Shown here piece by piece: positions 13,293 to 24,414 of a DNA stretch of 64,000 nucleotides. The number at the start of each line of letters is the position of its first letter. The stretch's first letter is position 1. The notes beneath the pieces are model-generated. The model worked only from the letters and a program-made list of their open reading frames with translations. It did not search any database and was not told where the DNA came from. The DNA comes from Talinum fruticosum (lineage: Eukaryota > Streptophyta > Magnoliopsida > Caryophyllales > Talinaceae): positions 626,001-690,000 of the forward strand of contig JAITYX010000016.1 of NCBI GenBank assembly GCA_021018815.1, read 5' to 3'. The translations under genes were made by a program, and so were the position numbers.

Positions 13293-16200
13293 CATGGGGG
13301 AACAAGAGCTAAGGCTAGGCAAGAAATTCGGAGAATTATAAGTTGTGACTAAGTAGTGGGTGTGCTTTCGTGCATAATTCTGGAGAATTATGGGCTATGG
13401 GTTATGTAACATCATTTTTGCCAGGTTTAACAGAGCTAAGGCTAGGCATGCAATTATTACAACGAGTAATATTTGATTTTAATTGAGATCTAGTGGTTTC
13501 ATCCTTTCACCGTGTTTTTATCAAATCGATTAGTACCTTATGAGCATCTTTTCAATCTTTTAGGAAGGCGGGAGAGATTGCAACTTGCTAGTAGTCGGTA
13601 GGGGCATGAGATCATCTTTCGGTGGAATGTCTTCTCTGTCATACCGATCACTTGATAGCATAAAAGAGTTATCAGCATTTGAAAGCATTACTTATGTTTG
13701 CTGCTACAAGGCATTCTAGATGTCATGGGTCATTTCAACTAAGAACAGATAGAATATTGATAGATGGATAATTTTGCAGTGGTGCCATTCTTGTTAGACA
13801 CTTCCCATTTCGACATGGGTATGACCGAGTCCATGTGTCAATATCATTCATGGTTCAATGTTAGTTGACTTTTAAGACAGACTTAATCATGTCGCTCGCC
13901 GATGAAAAATGAGAGACCTTACCTCAAATTGATGTATCATCTCAACATTTACATGTTTATTGTTTTCTTAATGTTTCATGCTGTACATGATGGGATGGAA
14001 GATTAAACTTATGTTCACAGACCCTTTTTTTTTTTTGTCGAACATGTGGACCTTGCTTGTTTTTTGGTGAAGATGCATGTGGAACTCTATGTCTCTGTCC
14101 TCGTAAATAGATTGCTACTTGGTTTTTGTTTAGAGGGGTATTATGCTCCACTTTTGATTTTTCCCCATGTTTCCAAGTACATGGCTCCATATTATATTTC
14201 TCACGCCTTACCACCGTCTGTGTAATTGTATCATGGATTGAGGGATTTGGCCTTTTCCCCTTTTAATGAGGAGTTATGCACATTGTCATCAATGGATTCG
14301 AAACCTCAAACATAGAACTTGCTATTTCATTGCAGATTGCTGAGTCAACAAAAGTCTCTCGTCATACTATAGGTTGCAGCTTTAATACACCAAGTACAAC
14401 CACAAGAGGAAGAGGAAGAGGAAGAGGATGAGGAAGAGTGAGGACCTTGGATCAATTCATTGTGACTTTTGTGTATTTGTGAACATTTTGCAAACTTTTA
14501 ACATGTATGTGCTTATGGTTTCTTTTGAATTTTTGTATGATTGCTTTTGTTAACTTGTGAATTGGTTATAAATATGTTTGGATTGTGTATGTTGGATTTG
14601 TATATCCAACTTGGATGAGTACTTTGTGGCGGCATATGTAAATGCCAAATGTAAATGCCACATATGTGAATGTTGGATTTGTCTATCCATTCACAATTTT
14701 TGTATTAGGGTAACCAATTATTAGAAAACTATATTTTGGAATTCTACCCAGACAGATGACGGAACAACGACGGATTAGCGACGGAAAAGTATAAATAGCG
14801 ACGGAATAGCGACTGAACAGATGACGGAAAACCACCATTTTCCGTCGCTAAATCAGCGACGGATGAGCCGATCCGTCGCTAATTTCCGGCAGCCTACGGA
14901 ATCCATTTTCCGTCGCTAATTAACGACGGATTCCGTGAATTCCGTCGCTAAAATTTAGCGTCCCGGATTTCAGTGACGGAAATATTCCGTTGCTATTTAA
15001 CAATTTTCCGTCACTATTTCCGTCGCTGATTGTCTGTTTTGTAGTAGTGGTTATTTAGCGACGGAATTTCAAAATTAGCGACGGAATTAGCGACGGAAAA
15101 TTTCCGTCGCTGATTTTCGCGTTCCGTCGCAGAGTGGACAAATTCCGTCGCTAATTCGTCGCTAATCGGCGATGGAATCGTAAAATTCCGTCGCTGATTT
15201 TTAGCGAATTTTAAAAAAAAATTTACAATTTTGTATAGTTTTGAGTGGTTAATACAAAAACTCTACAATTAAATACAAATCGAAAATAATCCGGTAACAT
15301 AACAACATCAAATTCAACTTTAATTCAAATACAAAAATCATATACAAACACAAAAGTCATAAATAATCCAACTTCAAACATCCATAAAAACTAATTGAAA
15401 ATAAAAACAAGAGTAAACAAAGTAAATTATACAAACACAAGTTATGTTCTTCATCTTCCCTTTCCTCTTCTTCTTCCTCTTTCTCATTATCTTCATCTTC
15501 TACCTCATTCCAACCATGCCTATCAAAATAAGTTATATCAAATCCTCTAAAATGTGAAATTTTATAGTAAACAAAGTAAATTATAAATATAACCAAGCAA
15601 TGAGGGAGGATCGAGAAAGTATACCTACAAGAGGTTAAAGGTGGTTAGTTGGTGACGTGTACGGCAGTGGCGGAGGCGGGCCGCGAACGGCGGTGGCGGA
15701 GGCGGGCGGCGAACGGCGGTGGCGGAGGCGGCGACGAGCGGCGGCGAGCGATCGATTCGCCTCTCGCTCTCTCACACTCTCACTTCTATTTGTCCTTATG
15801 TTTGCCGAGTCTCGTTGAGGTTCGGATTTTATATCAAAAATAGCGATGGATTAGCGACGGATTTAATCCGTCGCTACTTAAAAATTTTAATTTTCAACAC
15901 ATTTGAAAATTTAATAGCCCGCCAAAGTAAAATTTTTCAAATTTTAATTTAGCGACGAAACCGTCCGTCGCCAACTAAAAATTTGAAAATTTTTTAAATT
16001 TGAAAATAAAATAGGCGGCAAATTTAAATTTGAAAATTTGGATTAGTGACGGAATTTCGTCGCTAATTCAAATTTGAAAATTTTTATTTTTTCAAATTAA
16101 AATAGGCGGCAAATTTAAGATTTTAAAAATTTTGAATTAGCGACGGACTATTCCGTAGCTAATTAAAAAAATTAAAAATTACATTTAGCGACTGACTGAT

Positions 16201-16504
16201 TTCGTCGCTAAGTTAAAAAATTTAAAAAATAAATATAGCGACGGAATCAACGACGGATCGATTCCGTCGCTAATTATAAAAAAATAATTTTAACTTTTTT
16301 TTCATAAATCCGTCGCTAATTTTTCCATTTCCGTCATTATGTCCATCGCTAATGACTAAAATAGCGATGGAATTAAATTCCGTCGCTAATTAAGTTTTAT
16401 CTCGACACATGTCAAATTCCGTCATTGTTTCAGTCGCTATTTAGCGACAGCCTCGATTCCGTCGCTAGTTTCCGTCACTATATAACGTTTTTGTAGTAGT
16501 GATC

Positions 16505-17617
16505 TGTATCTCTAGTAGATGGGGTTATCCCATTTTGTGAATCTTCGAGCATAGTAGTTATGGGCCTTGAGATGCCTATTGCTTCATCCCGATGTTGTAA
16601 TTCCGCTGGCGTAAAGGTTCCTCATTAGGTACTTGGGTAGTTCCATTCTTGACCTTCCATATCCATGTTCCTTCCTTTCTTTTGCATTACTCCACATTAT
16701 GACCATATCCTTTACATGAAGAGCAGTGAATAGGTTTCCATTCAAATTGAACCTTCTGTTCAATTAACACCCCATATTCATTTTCAAAGGTGACCTTCTC
16801 CAATAGCATTTTAGTTATCTCAACTTCTACCGGTAGTCGAGCGTAATTTGCTCTTGTCCTCTGCTCGGTTATTCGATAAGTCATAATTGGCATTCCAATT
16901 AGACTTCCAATTTTATTGAGAGACTGAGCACTCTAGTATTTAAGATCTAGCCACGGGAGCTGCACCCATACGAGGGATCTTTTGTATCTCATTTTTAAAG
17001 TTTGCAAAATCGGGACTCCAAGGCTTCATAACTAGGGGCTTCTTGTCAAAATGATAAAATCCCGAGTGTAAAACCTCATCTCTAACTTCAATTGAACCAA
17101 ATCGACCAAGATGATAACATTTTCAAGCATGACAATTTTCTCTATGTCAAACTTGTTCCATATTCTTTCCAAGAAACTTTTAAGATCACAAGGGGGTTTG
17201 CACCAAGCACATAGCAAATCAGAGAAGAGCCCCAATATTCGATCTCTGTTTTGACATCATCAACTATAATTTTTCCCACATACTGCCCATCAATACAATT
17301 AGGTTGCACAAAATTCAATTTAGACTCTGCATTCGGAAGTTTGCTGACATCATAAGAGTCCCATATAGATTTTTACCCGATCCAAATGTTGGTCTTTCAT
17401 TTCCAACCGAGTTTACTTCGATATTATTTATAGGAGTACCAATCGGGGTGGATTTATTAGGATTTTCCTCAATGACATTTCTAGGGTTTGGAGTCGGTGG
17501 AGCAAGGTTTCGGGATACCTAATGTTGTCACGAAGGTGGAGTTGGAGTGGGCGCGGCATTGAGACGAGAGTTTGCTTATCGACTTGCTCGAGCTACAAGC
17601 TTTGGTTTCCTTGCCAT
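16505..17617 (-). pseudogene. LINE ORF1 (DUF4283 / CCHC zinc-knuckle protein), degenerate
   Basis: A minus-strand ATG at 17615-17617 opens MARKPKLVARASR and soon meets a stop. Leftwards come FLERIWNKFDIEKIVMLENV (about 17.1-17.18 kb), typical of the DUF4283 domain of LINE ORF1 proteins, and then FEWKPIHCSSCKGYGHNVE (16.69-16.75 kb), the first part of a CX2CX4H zinc knuckle whose last Cys is lost. The protein would bind the LINE RNA (family knowledge). Multiple stops and shifts make it inactive. The nested CACTA block separates it from ORF2. Confidence 0.8.
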
Positions 17618-17640
17618 GGCGGATGCTTATCGTGCGCTAG

Positions 17641-18059
17641 AGGAAACCATCGCCGAGAGCTATGTTCTCTACTTTTTATACTTTTAGTACTTGAATAATT
17701 TTCTGAATTTTTATTTTTGTTATTTTATTTTGTTTTGTTTTGTTTTGTTTAATTAAATATGTAATTCCGTTTAACAACAAACATTTAAGGTAAAAGTTCA
17801 TCCTAATAAATAAGATTTTGATGATTTAAATTTGCGTCCTCTCTCTCGATTGGGGTAAGCCGCTACTACCTTAAGTAACACTTTAAAAATTTAAGGAAAC
17901 GAATGAATGGTCTGCCCTCACTTGGTGTTCATGCACTCAAATTTTTGAAAAACTAAAAACATGCACGTAGAAAGATTGGATTGGGAATTTGCTTTAATGA
18001 GATTTAGAGACCGTTTTAAGAAATTAAACCTATATATTATGTTAATTAACTAAGCATAA
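17641..18059. other. Intergenic spacer with a GTTTT repeat
   Basis: It lies between the LINE and the UGT remnant and contains a short (TTTTG)n run around 17728-17750. No gene or element ends were recognised. Confidence 0.4.
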
Positions 18060-18620
18060 TAACTCCTTAACTCATTGATCAATGCAGTTAAATTACAATA
18101 TAGCCTTCCATGCCAATTTCTTCAAATTCTTGGCTCTGTTTCTCCTTCCATTGCTTGTCTCATGGCATCGTGCTTGATTGTATCCTCTTTTGAGGCCGCG
18201 GAGCTCCATTTCTTAGCTCCAACGAGGACCCAATCTCCATCGGTCAAACATGGGCCATGTAACCATTGGCTACCCGGCTAAGACCCCCTCTAGTGTCGGG
18301 TTCCATCCACAATGAGCCACAAAAGCTCCTATAGCTTCATGCTCTATGATTATGAAACCTTTTCCCTTCATCCTCTCCAAACCTGGGTGGTAACCACTGA
18401 TCCGTTTTTACTTGCAGCTGAGAGGGTAAAAAATGGACTGTGCTTCCAAAGCATAAGTAAATTACTAAATTGGGTCCCTTTGATCGAGCCATTTTAAGGA
18501 CTTGGAGTCTTGTCCTCTCCTCTCAACCCTTTCTCATCAACGCTTCGATTGCGTAGTTAAGCCAGACCTACAATCCATGCCTTCTTTCAAATTCTATCAT
18601 ATACATGTAAAGAAAATAAG
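18060..18620 (-). pseudogene. UDP-glycosyltransferase (UGT73-like) remnant, C-terminal half only
   Basis: On the minus strand, pieces in different frames recall the C-terminal half of UGT73 enzymes in the correct order: AWIVGLA, then RNRSVDEKGLRGEDKT, then LCFGSTVHF (the conserved FGS strand), then WLPPRF, then the core of the sugar-donor PSPG box as [15 protein letters not shown], then PMVTWPMF. Stops occur within and between the pieces, and sequence between the FGS strand and the PSPG box is missing, so this is a true pseudogene. No N-terminal half lies upstream. It has the same strand and family as the gene at the left edge, so it is probably a decayed tandem duplicate. Confidence 0.85.
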
Positions 18621-19005
18621 TACCAGATCATTTAAACCGACATATATTAATACTTTCTTTAAGGTGTTAGAGCCACCGAAAATCTTATGTTCACATATAA
18701 CTCAGAGATCCAGAAGAACATTTTATTTGGGCCGAGAGATTCATCGGGCCTAATTGTTGAATTATATATTTTTCTAGTACTAAACGGGCTAATAAAATAA
18801 ATCCATTTCATTTGGACCAAAGGATAAGTTCTTCAATTTTCCTCTGGATAATCATAGGCTTAAAGAGTCATAGCTTTAAGCACTGATTGAATTAAATACT
18901 GTATGCCAAAAGCATTACCAATAAATAAAGATATAGTCAGGTAGAAATTATTAATAACAAAATTATAATAATTTTATAGCCGAATAACAATAAAAGTTTT
19001 TAATA
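18621..19005. other. Intergenic AT-rich spacer
   Basis: No gene, repeat array or element terminus recognised. Confidence 0.4.
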
Positions 19006-19278
19006 TGCTTCATATCTCTTTTATAATACTTATCACTTTAATTAATTTTTTTATTTCATAATATCTGTCACGGTACAATCTCAAGGACATATTATAAATT
19101 GACTAATTTATCAATTTTGTCTTTATTAATTATTTTTCTCTCCTTTTTATTGATTTTATCATTTCCAATAAAACATTGGGGGAACGTTATCTTTTCACAT
19201 AAATTTTATTATAAATTTTGTATTTCTTTGATATTCATTCGCAATATAAAAACGACAAATATTGTGAAACGGAAGTGA
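19006..19278. mobile_element. Stowaway-like MITE (Tc1/mariner type)
   Basis: The left end has TAATACTTATCACTTTAATT and the right end ACGACAAATATTGTGAAACG. These are diverged forms of the classic plant Stowaway terminus (CTCCnTCCGTTTC..AATATTTGTC). It is about 270 bp long with an AT-rich centre and no coding. Borders are good to about 5 bases. Confidence 0.65.
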
Positions 19279-19463
19279 TCTGTTATTTTCATATTTAATT
19301 GTTATGTAATTTTTTTATGTGTCAGTAAATACCATATAGCCTTTTATTAATAAAATCGTTATACTTTTAGTTTCCCAACTTAACACGACTACATTATTTG
19401 ATCAGTGAATTGTATAAAATGATAACTAGTAAAGATGTTAGGTTATTTTAACTAAGAAATTTT

Positions 19464-19890
19464 GGGCGTGTTCGGTAAAATTAGTTGTTTCGAGTAATGG
19501 TTAGTCTGTTTTAGCGAGATGTTAGTCTGTTTTATTAGCGTTTAGTCTGTTATTGACTAGTGGTTAGTGGTTAGATGTTCAACTAGTGATTTGAGATAAG
19601 TGTGTTCGGTAATAGTAGTCTGTTTAAGTAGCGATTTGTATTAAATGACTTAAAAGGACATAATTGATAAATGATTTTAGAAAATAAAAAGGATAATTCT
19701 GAAAATTATGTGCAAACACTAGGTAGTGTTTTTGAAAACGTTACTTTGAGTAGCTTTTCAAAAACACTACGTAAAACTCTACTCACTATGTCAAACACTA
19801 CTTTGCCGAACACTTACATTTTTAGATAAGTAGTGTTTTACATCCTATAAAACACTAATCACTACCTCAAACGCTACTGCCGAACACCCC
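19464..19890 (+). mobile_element. PIF/Harbinger-like MITE, copy 1
   Basis: Inverted termini GGGCGTGTTCGGTAAAATTA and CTGCCGAACACCCC, 427 bp long, no coding. The flanks are TTT on both sides, a weak 3-bp duplication. The same element occurs in reverse orientation at 58795-59224, matching along its whole length (for example CAAACACTAGGTAGTGTTTT and AAAAGGACATAATTGATAAA). The repeated GTTAGTCTGTTTTA words near the end are typical of MITE subterminal repeats. Confidence 0.8.
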
Positions 19891-19992
19891 TTTTTGTATA
19901 ACAATCCATCAAACACATACATTTGGAATTATAATCTCACTGCTAAGTACAATTAATTAAGGTTAATTGTTCATTAGTATATAATATATTAC

Positions 19993-20256
19993 AAATTCTT
20001 ATATGAAACCGTCTCACATAAGAGTTACTAACGAGACGAACTTTATTAAGGGTGACCTTTTAAAAGTTTTAATATAACTAATAACTTATATTAGAGTGAT
20101 TTTCTAATTTGAAAGTGACTAATAATTCATTAAAAACGAGTTTTTATTAGAGTTACCTCTAAATAAATTATCATTCATCCTTTATATATTTAAAGTCAAT
20201 CATAAAAATTTCTATTTTATAATAATTTTCATATGAGACGGTCTCGGACAAGATTT
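19993..20256. mobile_element. MITE with GAGACCGTCTC-type inverted termini
   Basis: The left end carries TATGAAACCGTCTCACATAA and the right end CATATGAGACGGTCTCGGAC, an inverted pair around about 200 bp of non-coding AT-rich sequence. The superfamily is not certain and no target duplication was fixed. Confidence 0.5.
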
Positions 20257-21264
20257 ATTAAATTTTCAAATAAATAAAAAGATACCACGAATCATAGGGT
20301 GGATATGAAAGTATAGATGAGTTACAATGATAATCCCAATTATTGAGATGCTTTTGTGAAACTAATTAAATTCAAAACCATGATTGAGTACCTTTAAGAA
20401 CAATTTAGAACTACATACTTAATGCCTTTGTTAATTAAAAAAATAATATTACATTTTAATTGGCTCTAAAAAAATAATTAAGAGGTGGTGATATTTTTTT
20501 GTAATTTATTTTTTATATTATCAGCTTTGGTGTCAATTTACAGACATAATGATGGCATTTCCACTCATAAATTAATTAAACTGACATGATCCTCATCAAT
20601 CATGTTTAGTATTTTATTTAATTTTAAATTGTACACATTTTCTTTTTAGGTTTAAAAATTGCACATATTTTTTGAATGCATTATTATCTTTATTAATTGA
20701 GTAGTAGTGTTTTCCAGACTTGGATTAATTAATAAATATGACCTAAAAAGCTTATGGGTTCGTTGGACCGTCGCGTTGGTAGAGAGAAAGCTTTGGACTT
20801 TTCAGTTAATGATGATGGTATGGAACTTAAGCTCTTGTTTTTCTTAGAGGCTAAAAAAAGGCCACCCATAATATTATTTTGGTATATCGTTTATTTAAAA
20901 TATTTTAGAATCAATTTCTCTACTTATTAAGATGTTTATTTTGTTGTTTATAGAGGTTTGATATTTTATAAGTTTATTATTTTTTATTTATTGTAAAATA
21001 CTTATCATCGACATCTAATATTGATTTACTTATCAACATTTGGTCACATTTTTAAGTTATTATTTCGTATGTATTCAACACTGATTAGCACCAATTAACA
21101 CTTATTAATAATTAATTACTTATAACAGGTCGAAAAAAGTCTCTATATTTAAGTTTCTTCAAATCTTGCGAAAGTGGGACTTGTAGAGGGAAGTGTTATT
21201 TTTGAAATATTAAATATACTAAGAGGAAGCTAATAATAAGGTCAAAAAAATTTGTTTCAACTTA
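20257..21264. other. AT-rich intergenic DNA
   Basis: About 1 kb with no supported gene. The last three bases (TTA, 21262-21264) are the left target duplication of the next element. Confidence 0.45.
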
Positions 21265-21545
21265 GGGTCTGTTCGTTTTAGCGTTTATAAAAGCGTTTAT
21301 AACCGCTAACCGCTAATAATCTGCTCATAAACGCTCATAAACGCTCATAACCGCTCATAAACGCTCATAACCGCTCATAACCGCTAATAAACACTCATAA
21401 CCGCTCATAACCGCTAATAAACGCTATAACGACTCATAGCGAGCTCATAACGACTTATAACGACTAGTTATAACCGCTATAACAGACTATCCACTATAAC
21501 GACTAATAAACTCATATTAATATTATTGTGATGATTATTATTTAT

Positions 21546-21639
21546 GATAATAATAATAATAATAATAATTATTATTATTATTATTATTATTATTATAATT
21601 AAGAAAAAAATTATTATTATTATTATTACTACTACTACT

Positions 21640-21679
<40 letters not shown>

Positions 21680-21830
21680 CATTATTATTATTGAGAAAAA
21701 TATTATTATTATTAGTAATAATAATAATTATAATAATTATTGTAATTATTTAATTATATTATGATTATAATCATTATCATTATTTAATTATATTATTATC
21801 ATTATTATTATTATAATGATACTCATCGTT
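21546..21830. repeat. TAA/TTA microsatellite cluster
   Basis: Runs of (TAA)n switch to (ATT)n and back several times, so the tract can fold on itself. It lies in the core of the PIF/Harbinger-like element. Confidence 0.9.
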
Positions 21831-22097
21831 ATCGTTATCGTACTCTTGCAATAATTGGATAATATTTTTGAATAATATTTTTGTAGCACGCATACATCAA
21901 TTGACTTGAAAATATTAAAATTAGTAATGAAATGATTTACAAACAAATGACTAACTATTGAGTAACATTTCCTACTACGCCACTAATCATATTAGCTATT
22001 TCATCCCTAAGTGCATTCATTGTTTGTGTGTTATGATGATCATAAAACTGTTATTACTATGATTATTGCTATAATAATAATAATAAGATTGTTAGCG

Positions 22098-22098
<1 letters not shown>

Positions 22099-22160
<62 letters not shown>
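22099..22160. repeat. (TTA)n microsatellite
   Basis: About 20 uninterrupted TTA units, part of the same element core. Confidence 0.95.
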
Positions 22161-22732
22161 GCTAAAAAATATTATTATATTTCAAAATTTTAGTATTATC
22201 GTTACTATAATTATTATTGTTATTATCATTATCGACGTTGTAACTTGTTATTATAATGATCGTCATTGTCATCGTTATAATACTCTTGCGACAATTTTAT
22301 AACAATAAGAATAATATCAATAATGATAATAATAATAAATAATAATAATAATAATAATAACAATAAAATAATAATAATAATAATAATAATAACGATAATA
22401 ATAACAATAAAATAATAAAAATAAAAATAAAAATAAAAAAATAATAATATTATTATTAAAAATTTAATTATTTAATATTATTATTACTATTATAACAGAC
22501 TTATAACCGCTCATAACCGCTATAGTAGCTTATAACCGCTATACAACCCATAACAGACTATAACCGCTAATTATAACGACTCATAACAGACTCGTAACAA
22601 CTCATAACAACTCAAAACAACTCAGTAACAACTCATAATGACTCATAGCAGCTCATAACGACTCATAACGACTCATAAACGCTATAAACGCTATAACCGC
22701 TAGTTTTAACAATTGAAACGAACGGACTCTTA

Positions 22733-24148
22733 GCTTGTTTACAATTTTAAAAATGATGACAATTGGCAATAAAAAACCTATGATTAGATCTCTCTTATTT
22801 ACTCAATTTGCACCATGCACATGAGAAAGAGAAAGCAAAACAAATGATATGTATTTTATTACAAGATATTTTTTAAGTATTTTTCTTTTAATTTGAAAGT
22901 TATATTATTATGTATCAAATTGAAAAAAAAATTATATGATTAAAAAATATAATAAAGTTACAATTTATAATTTGTGTAAAAGGATATTTTAACACGTAAT
23001 TTTTTATGATTTGAAAATCATGTGTATGATACATTTTCGCAGATAGGGTTGATCCGATGTAAGTATCATTGTGTTCTTATTAGCTTAATTGACAGATGCT
23101 TATAGTTCATAATTTAATTTAATTGTTGAAAATTTGGTAATTTAAAGTCTAATTATGATTGAAATAAGACATTTAAAAAGTGTTTTGCTACAAAACATAT
23201 ATCATCCCCCATAAAAAATAAAAAATAAAACTATAAGTAGAAAAGTATGGATCCCCTCATTATATATGCGATATTTAGCTAATTTCATTGAAATTTGTTG
23301 TTCGTATACTAGTTAGTTATTTAAATTTTGGATAACTTAATTTTGTAATGCAAAGATTATTATAAATTTTATATTTTTCTTAATTTTTTATGACAACTAA
23401 AAAACGACAAATATTATAAGAACGTGAATGACATAAGTGCATATTTGAAGATGAATTAATGTAACACCACCAATGCATTTGGTTTGATTTGACACCACAT
23501 AATTATGGCCTATTATTATTTTTTTTTTGCTTGTTTTCTAATTATTCCGCTCCTTTGAATTTTTTGCGTACCTTTTAGCTGCCTCTAATTTTCTTTTAAG
23601 TATCACTTCAAAAGAAATTATTTTAACTAAACCAATCTAAATATAACCCTTTTTTATGTTCCATCTTATCTTTTTGTCCCTCCCTAATTTCTTTCAACTC
23701 ATTATAATTCTTTTGAAGTTTTCTAATTTTTTCACTGTTTAGCTATTTTTAAAACTAAAAAACAAGCACCTAACTATATCTTTTTGGAAGGGTTCAAAAA
23801 TTATATCATACACTTAAAACTGTGAACTCGATAATATAACATATTTTAAGGGAAAACTTTTTTTTCCAAAAAAGGAATCATAAAAATAAAGAGTGAATAA
23901 ACTTTTAAATAATTTTAACAAATTATCATATATGGTGACTTAGGTTGATAGTACGGTATAATTTGTAAGGAAGATTTAAGAATTTTAAAAATAAAGGATG
24001 AATAATAGGGACAAAAGGCACTAATCAAGGAAAACAAATGAATGAACGAGACAAAGAAATACTCACGCAGTCACTTTCTAGTCAATGTTTCCTCAAACTG
24101 ACATTATGTTTTTCTGAATTTTCTTTAGTTGATGGTCATTTAAAATTA
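22733..24148. other. AT-rich intergenic DNA with a decayed Stowaway-like end
   Basis: No gene is supported. Around 23380-23440 the words CGACAAATATTATAAGAACG resemble the right end of the Stowaway-like MITEs elsewhere in the window, suggesting an old truncated copy. Confidence 0.4.
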
Positions 24149-24150
24149 TA

Positions 24151-24412
24151 CTCTCTTTATTTATAATATATGTCACTTTAATTAAATTTTTTTATTTTAT
24201 AATATCTATCATTGATAATTTCAATGACGTATTAATAATTAATTTATTAATTTTTTTATATAATTGGTTTTTTAATCTCCTTTTTCACTAAATTTATTCT
24301 CTTCCAATGAAATCTTATAACAACCTCGATCTTTTAACACAATTTTTTTATTGAATTTTATATTTCCTTGGCTGATAACCTTAAAGTGAAAAATATTTTA
24401 AAACAGATGGAG
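24151..24412. mobile_element. Stowaway-like MITE
   Basis: The left end CTCTCTTTATTTATAATATA and right end AATATTTTAAAACAGATGGAG are inverted copies of the Stowaway terminus. TA flanks both sides (24149-24150 and 24413-24414), the expected target duplication. 262 bp, non-coding. Confidence 0.75.
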
Positions 24413-24414
24413 TA

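Larger units (their letters stand above)
7440..15049 (+). mobile_element. Inner CACTA transposon inserted in the left end of the outer CACTA
   Basis: It begins CACTACTACAAAACTA at 7440 and ends TGTTTTGTAGTAGTG at 15049, flanked by a perfect 3-bp target duplication GTT (7437-7439 and 15050-15052), as expected for CACTA. Subterminal TAGCGACGGAA-type repeats occupy 7450-7790 and 14755-15030. The inside has a GC-rich block (7860-8110) near the left end and, near the right end, a frame ending QVQPQEEEEEEDEEE and stop at about 14395-14441. No CACTA transposase was recognised, so it is probably non-autonomous. Its middle is interrupted by the LTR-like element at 8902-13292; without that it is about 3.2 kb. 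Confidence 0.9.
7402..16501 (-). mobile_element. Outer CACTA (En/Spm) transposon, non-autonomous, split by a second CACTA
   Basis: Ends are CACTACTAGAAAATCG at 7402 and CGTTTTTGTAGTAGTG ending at 16501, the canonical CACTA termini; the match extends about 30 bases inwards (TATAGCGACGG against TATAGTGACGG). Its own sequence is 7402-7439 plus 15053-16501, about 1.5 kb. Both subterminal parts are packed with copies of TAGCGACGGAA and its complement, the transposase-binding type of array known from CACTA elements. It has a GC-rich block at 15660-15750 and, on the minus strand, an acidic Glu-rich reading frame (15420-15500), so it lies in the opposite orientation to the inner element. The flanking triplets are ACT (left) and ATC (right), so no clean 3-bp target duplication survives. 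It sits in the LINE between ORF1 and ORF2. Confidence 0.85.
2061..17640 (-). mobile_element. LINE (non-LTR retrotransposon, L1 type), degenerate and interrupted by insertions
   Basis: Reading the minus strand from 17.64 kb leftwards gives ORF1 (RNA-binding protein with a zinc knuckle), then the ORF2 endonuclease, reverse transcriptase and a zf-RVT domain ending near 2.12 kb. This is the order of plant L1-type LINEs. Two large insertions split it: an LTR-like element at 3832-5707 within the reverse transcriptase, and a nest of DNA transposons at 7402-16501 between ORF1 and ORF2. Without these, the LINE is about 4.6 kb. Many stops and frameshifts show it is long dead. No clear poly(A) tail or target duplication was seen, so the outer borders are approximate. 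Confidence 0.85.
21265..22729. mobile_element. PIF/Harbinger-like non-autonomous element built of decamer and TAA repeats
   Basis: Termini GGGTCTGTTCGTTTTAGCG and GAAACGAACGGACTC form an imperfect inverted repeat, flanked by TTA on both sides (21262-21264 and 22730-22732), the target duplication of PIF/Harbinger elements. There is no coding. The outer 230 bases at each end are degenerate tandem copies of a 9-10 bp word such as GCTCATAACC or GACTCATAAC, and the centre is a set of TAA/TTA microsatellites (21546-21830, 22099-22160, 22320-22470). Confidence 0.8.

Noticed and set aside
15649..15843. Small Gly/Arg-rich protein frame
   Set aside because: Formed by a GGCGGTGGCGGAGGCGG-type tandem repeat inside the outer CACTA.
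7440..16501. CRISPR-like array from the regular TAGCGACGGAA words
   Set aside because: Spacing is irregular, words occur in both orientations and cluster at CACTA ends; this is a plant genome and these are subterminal repeats.
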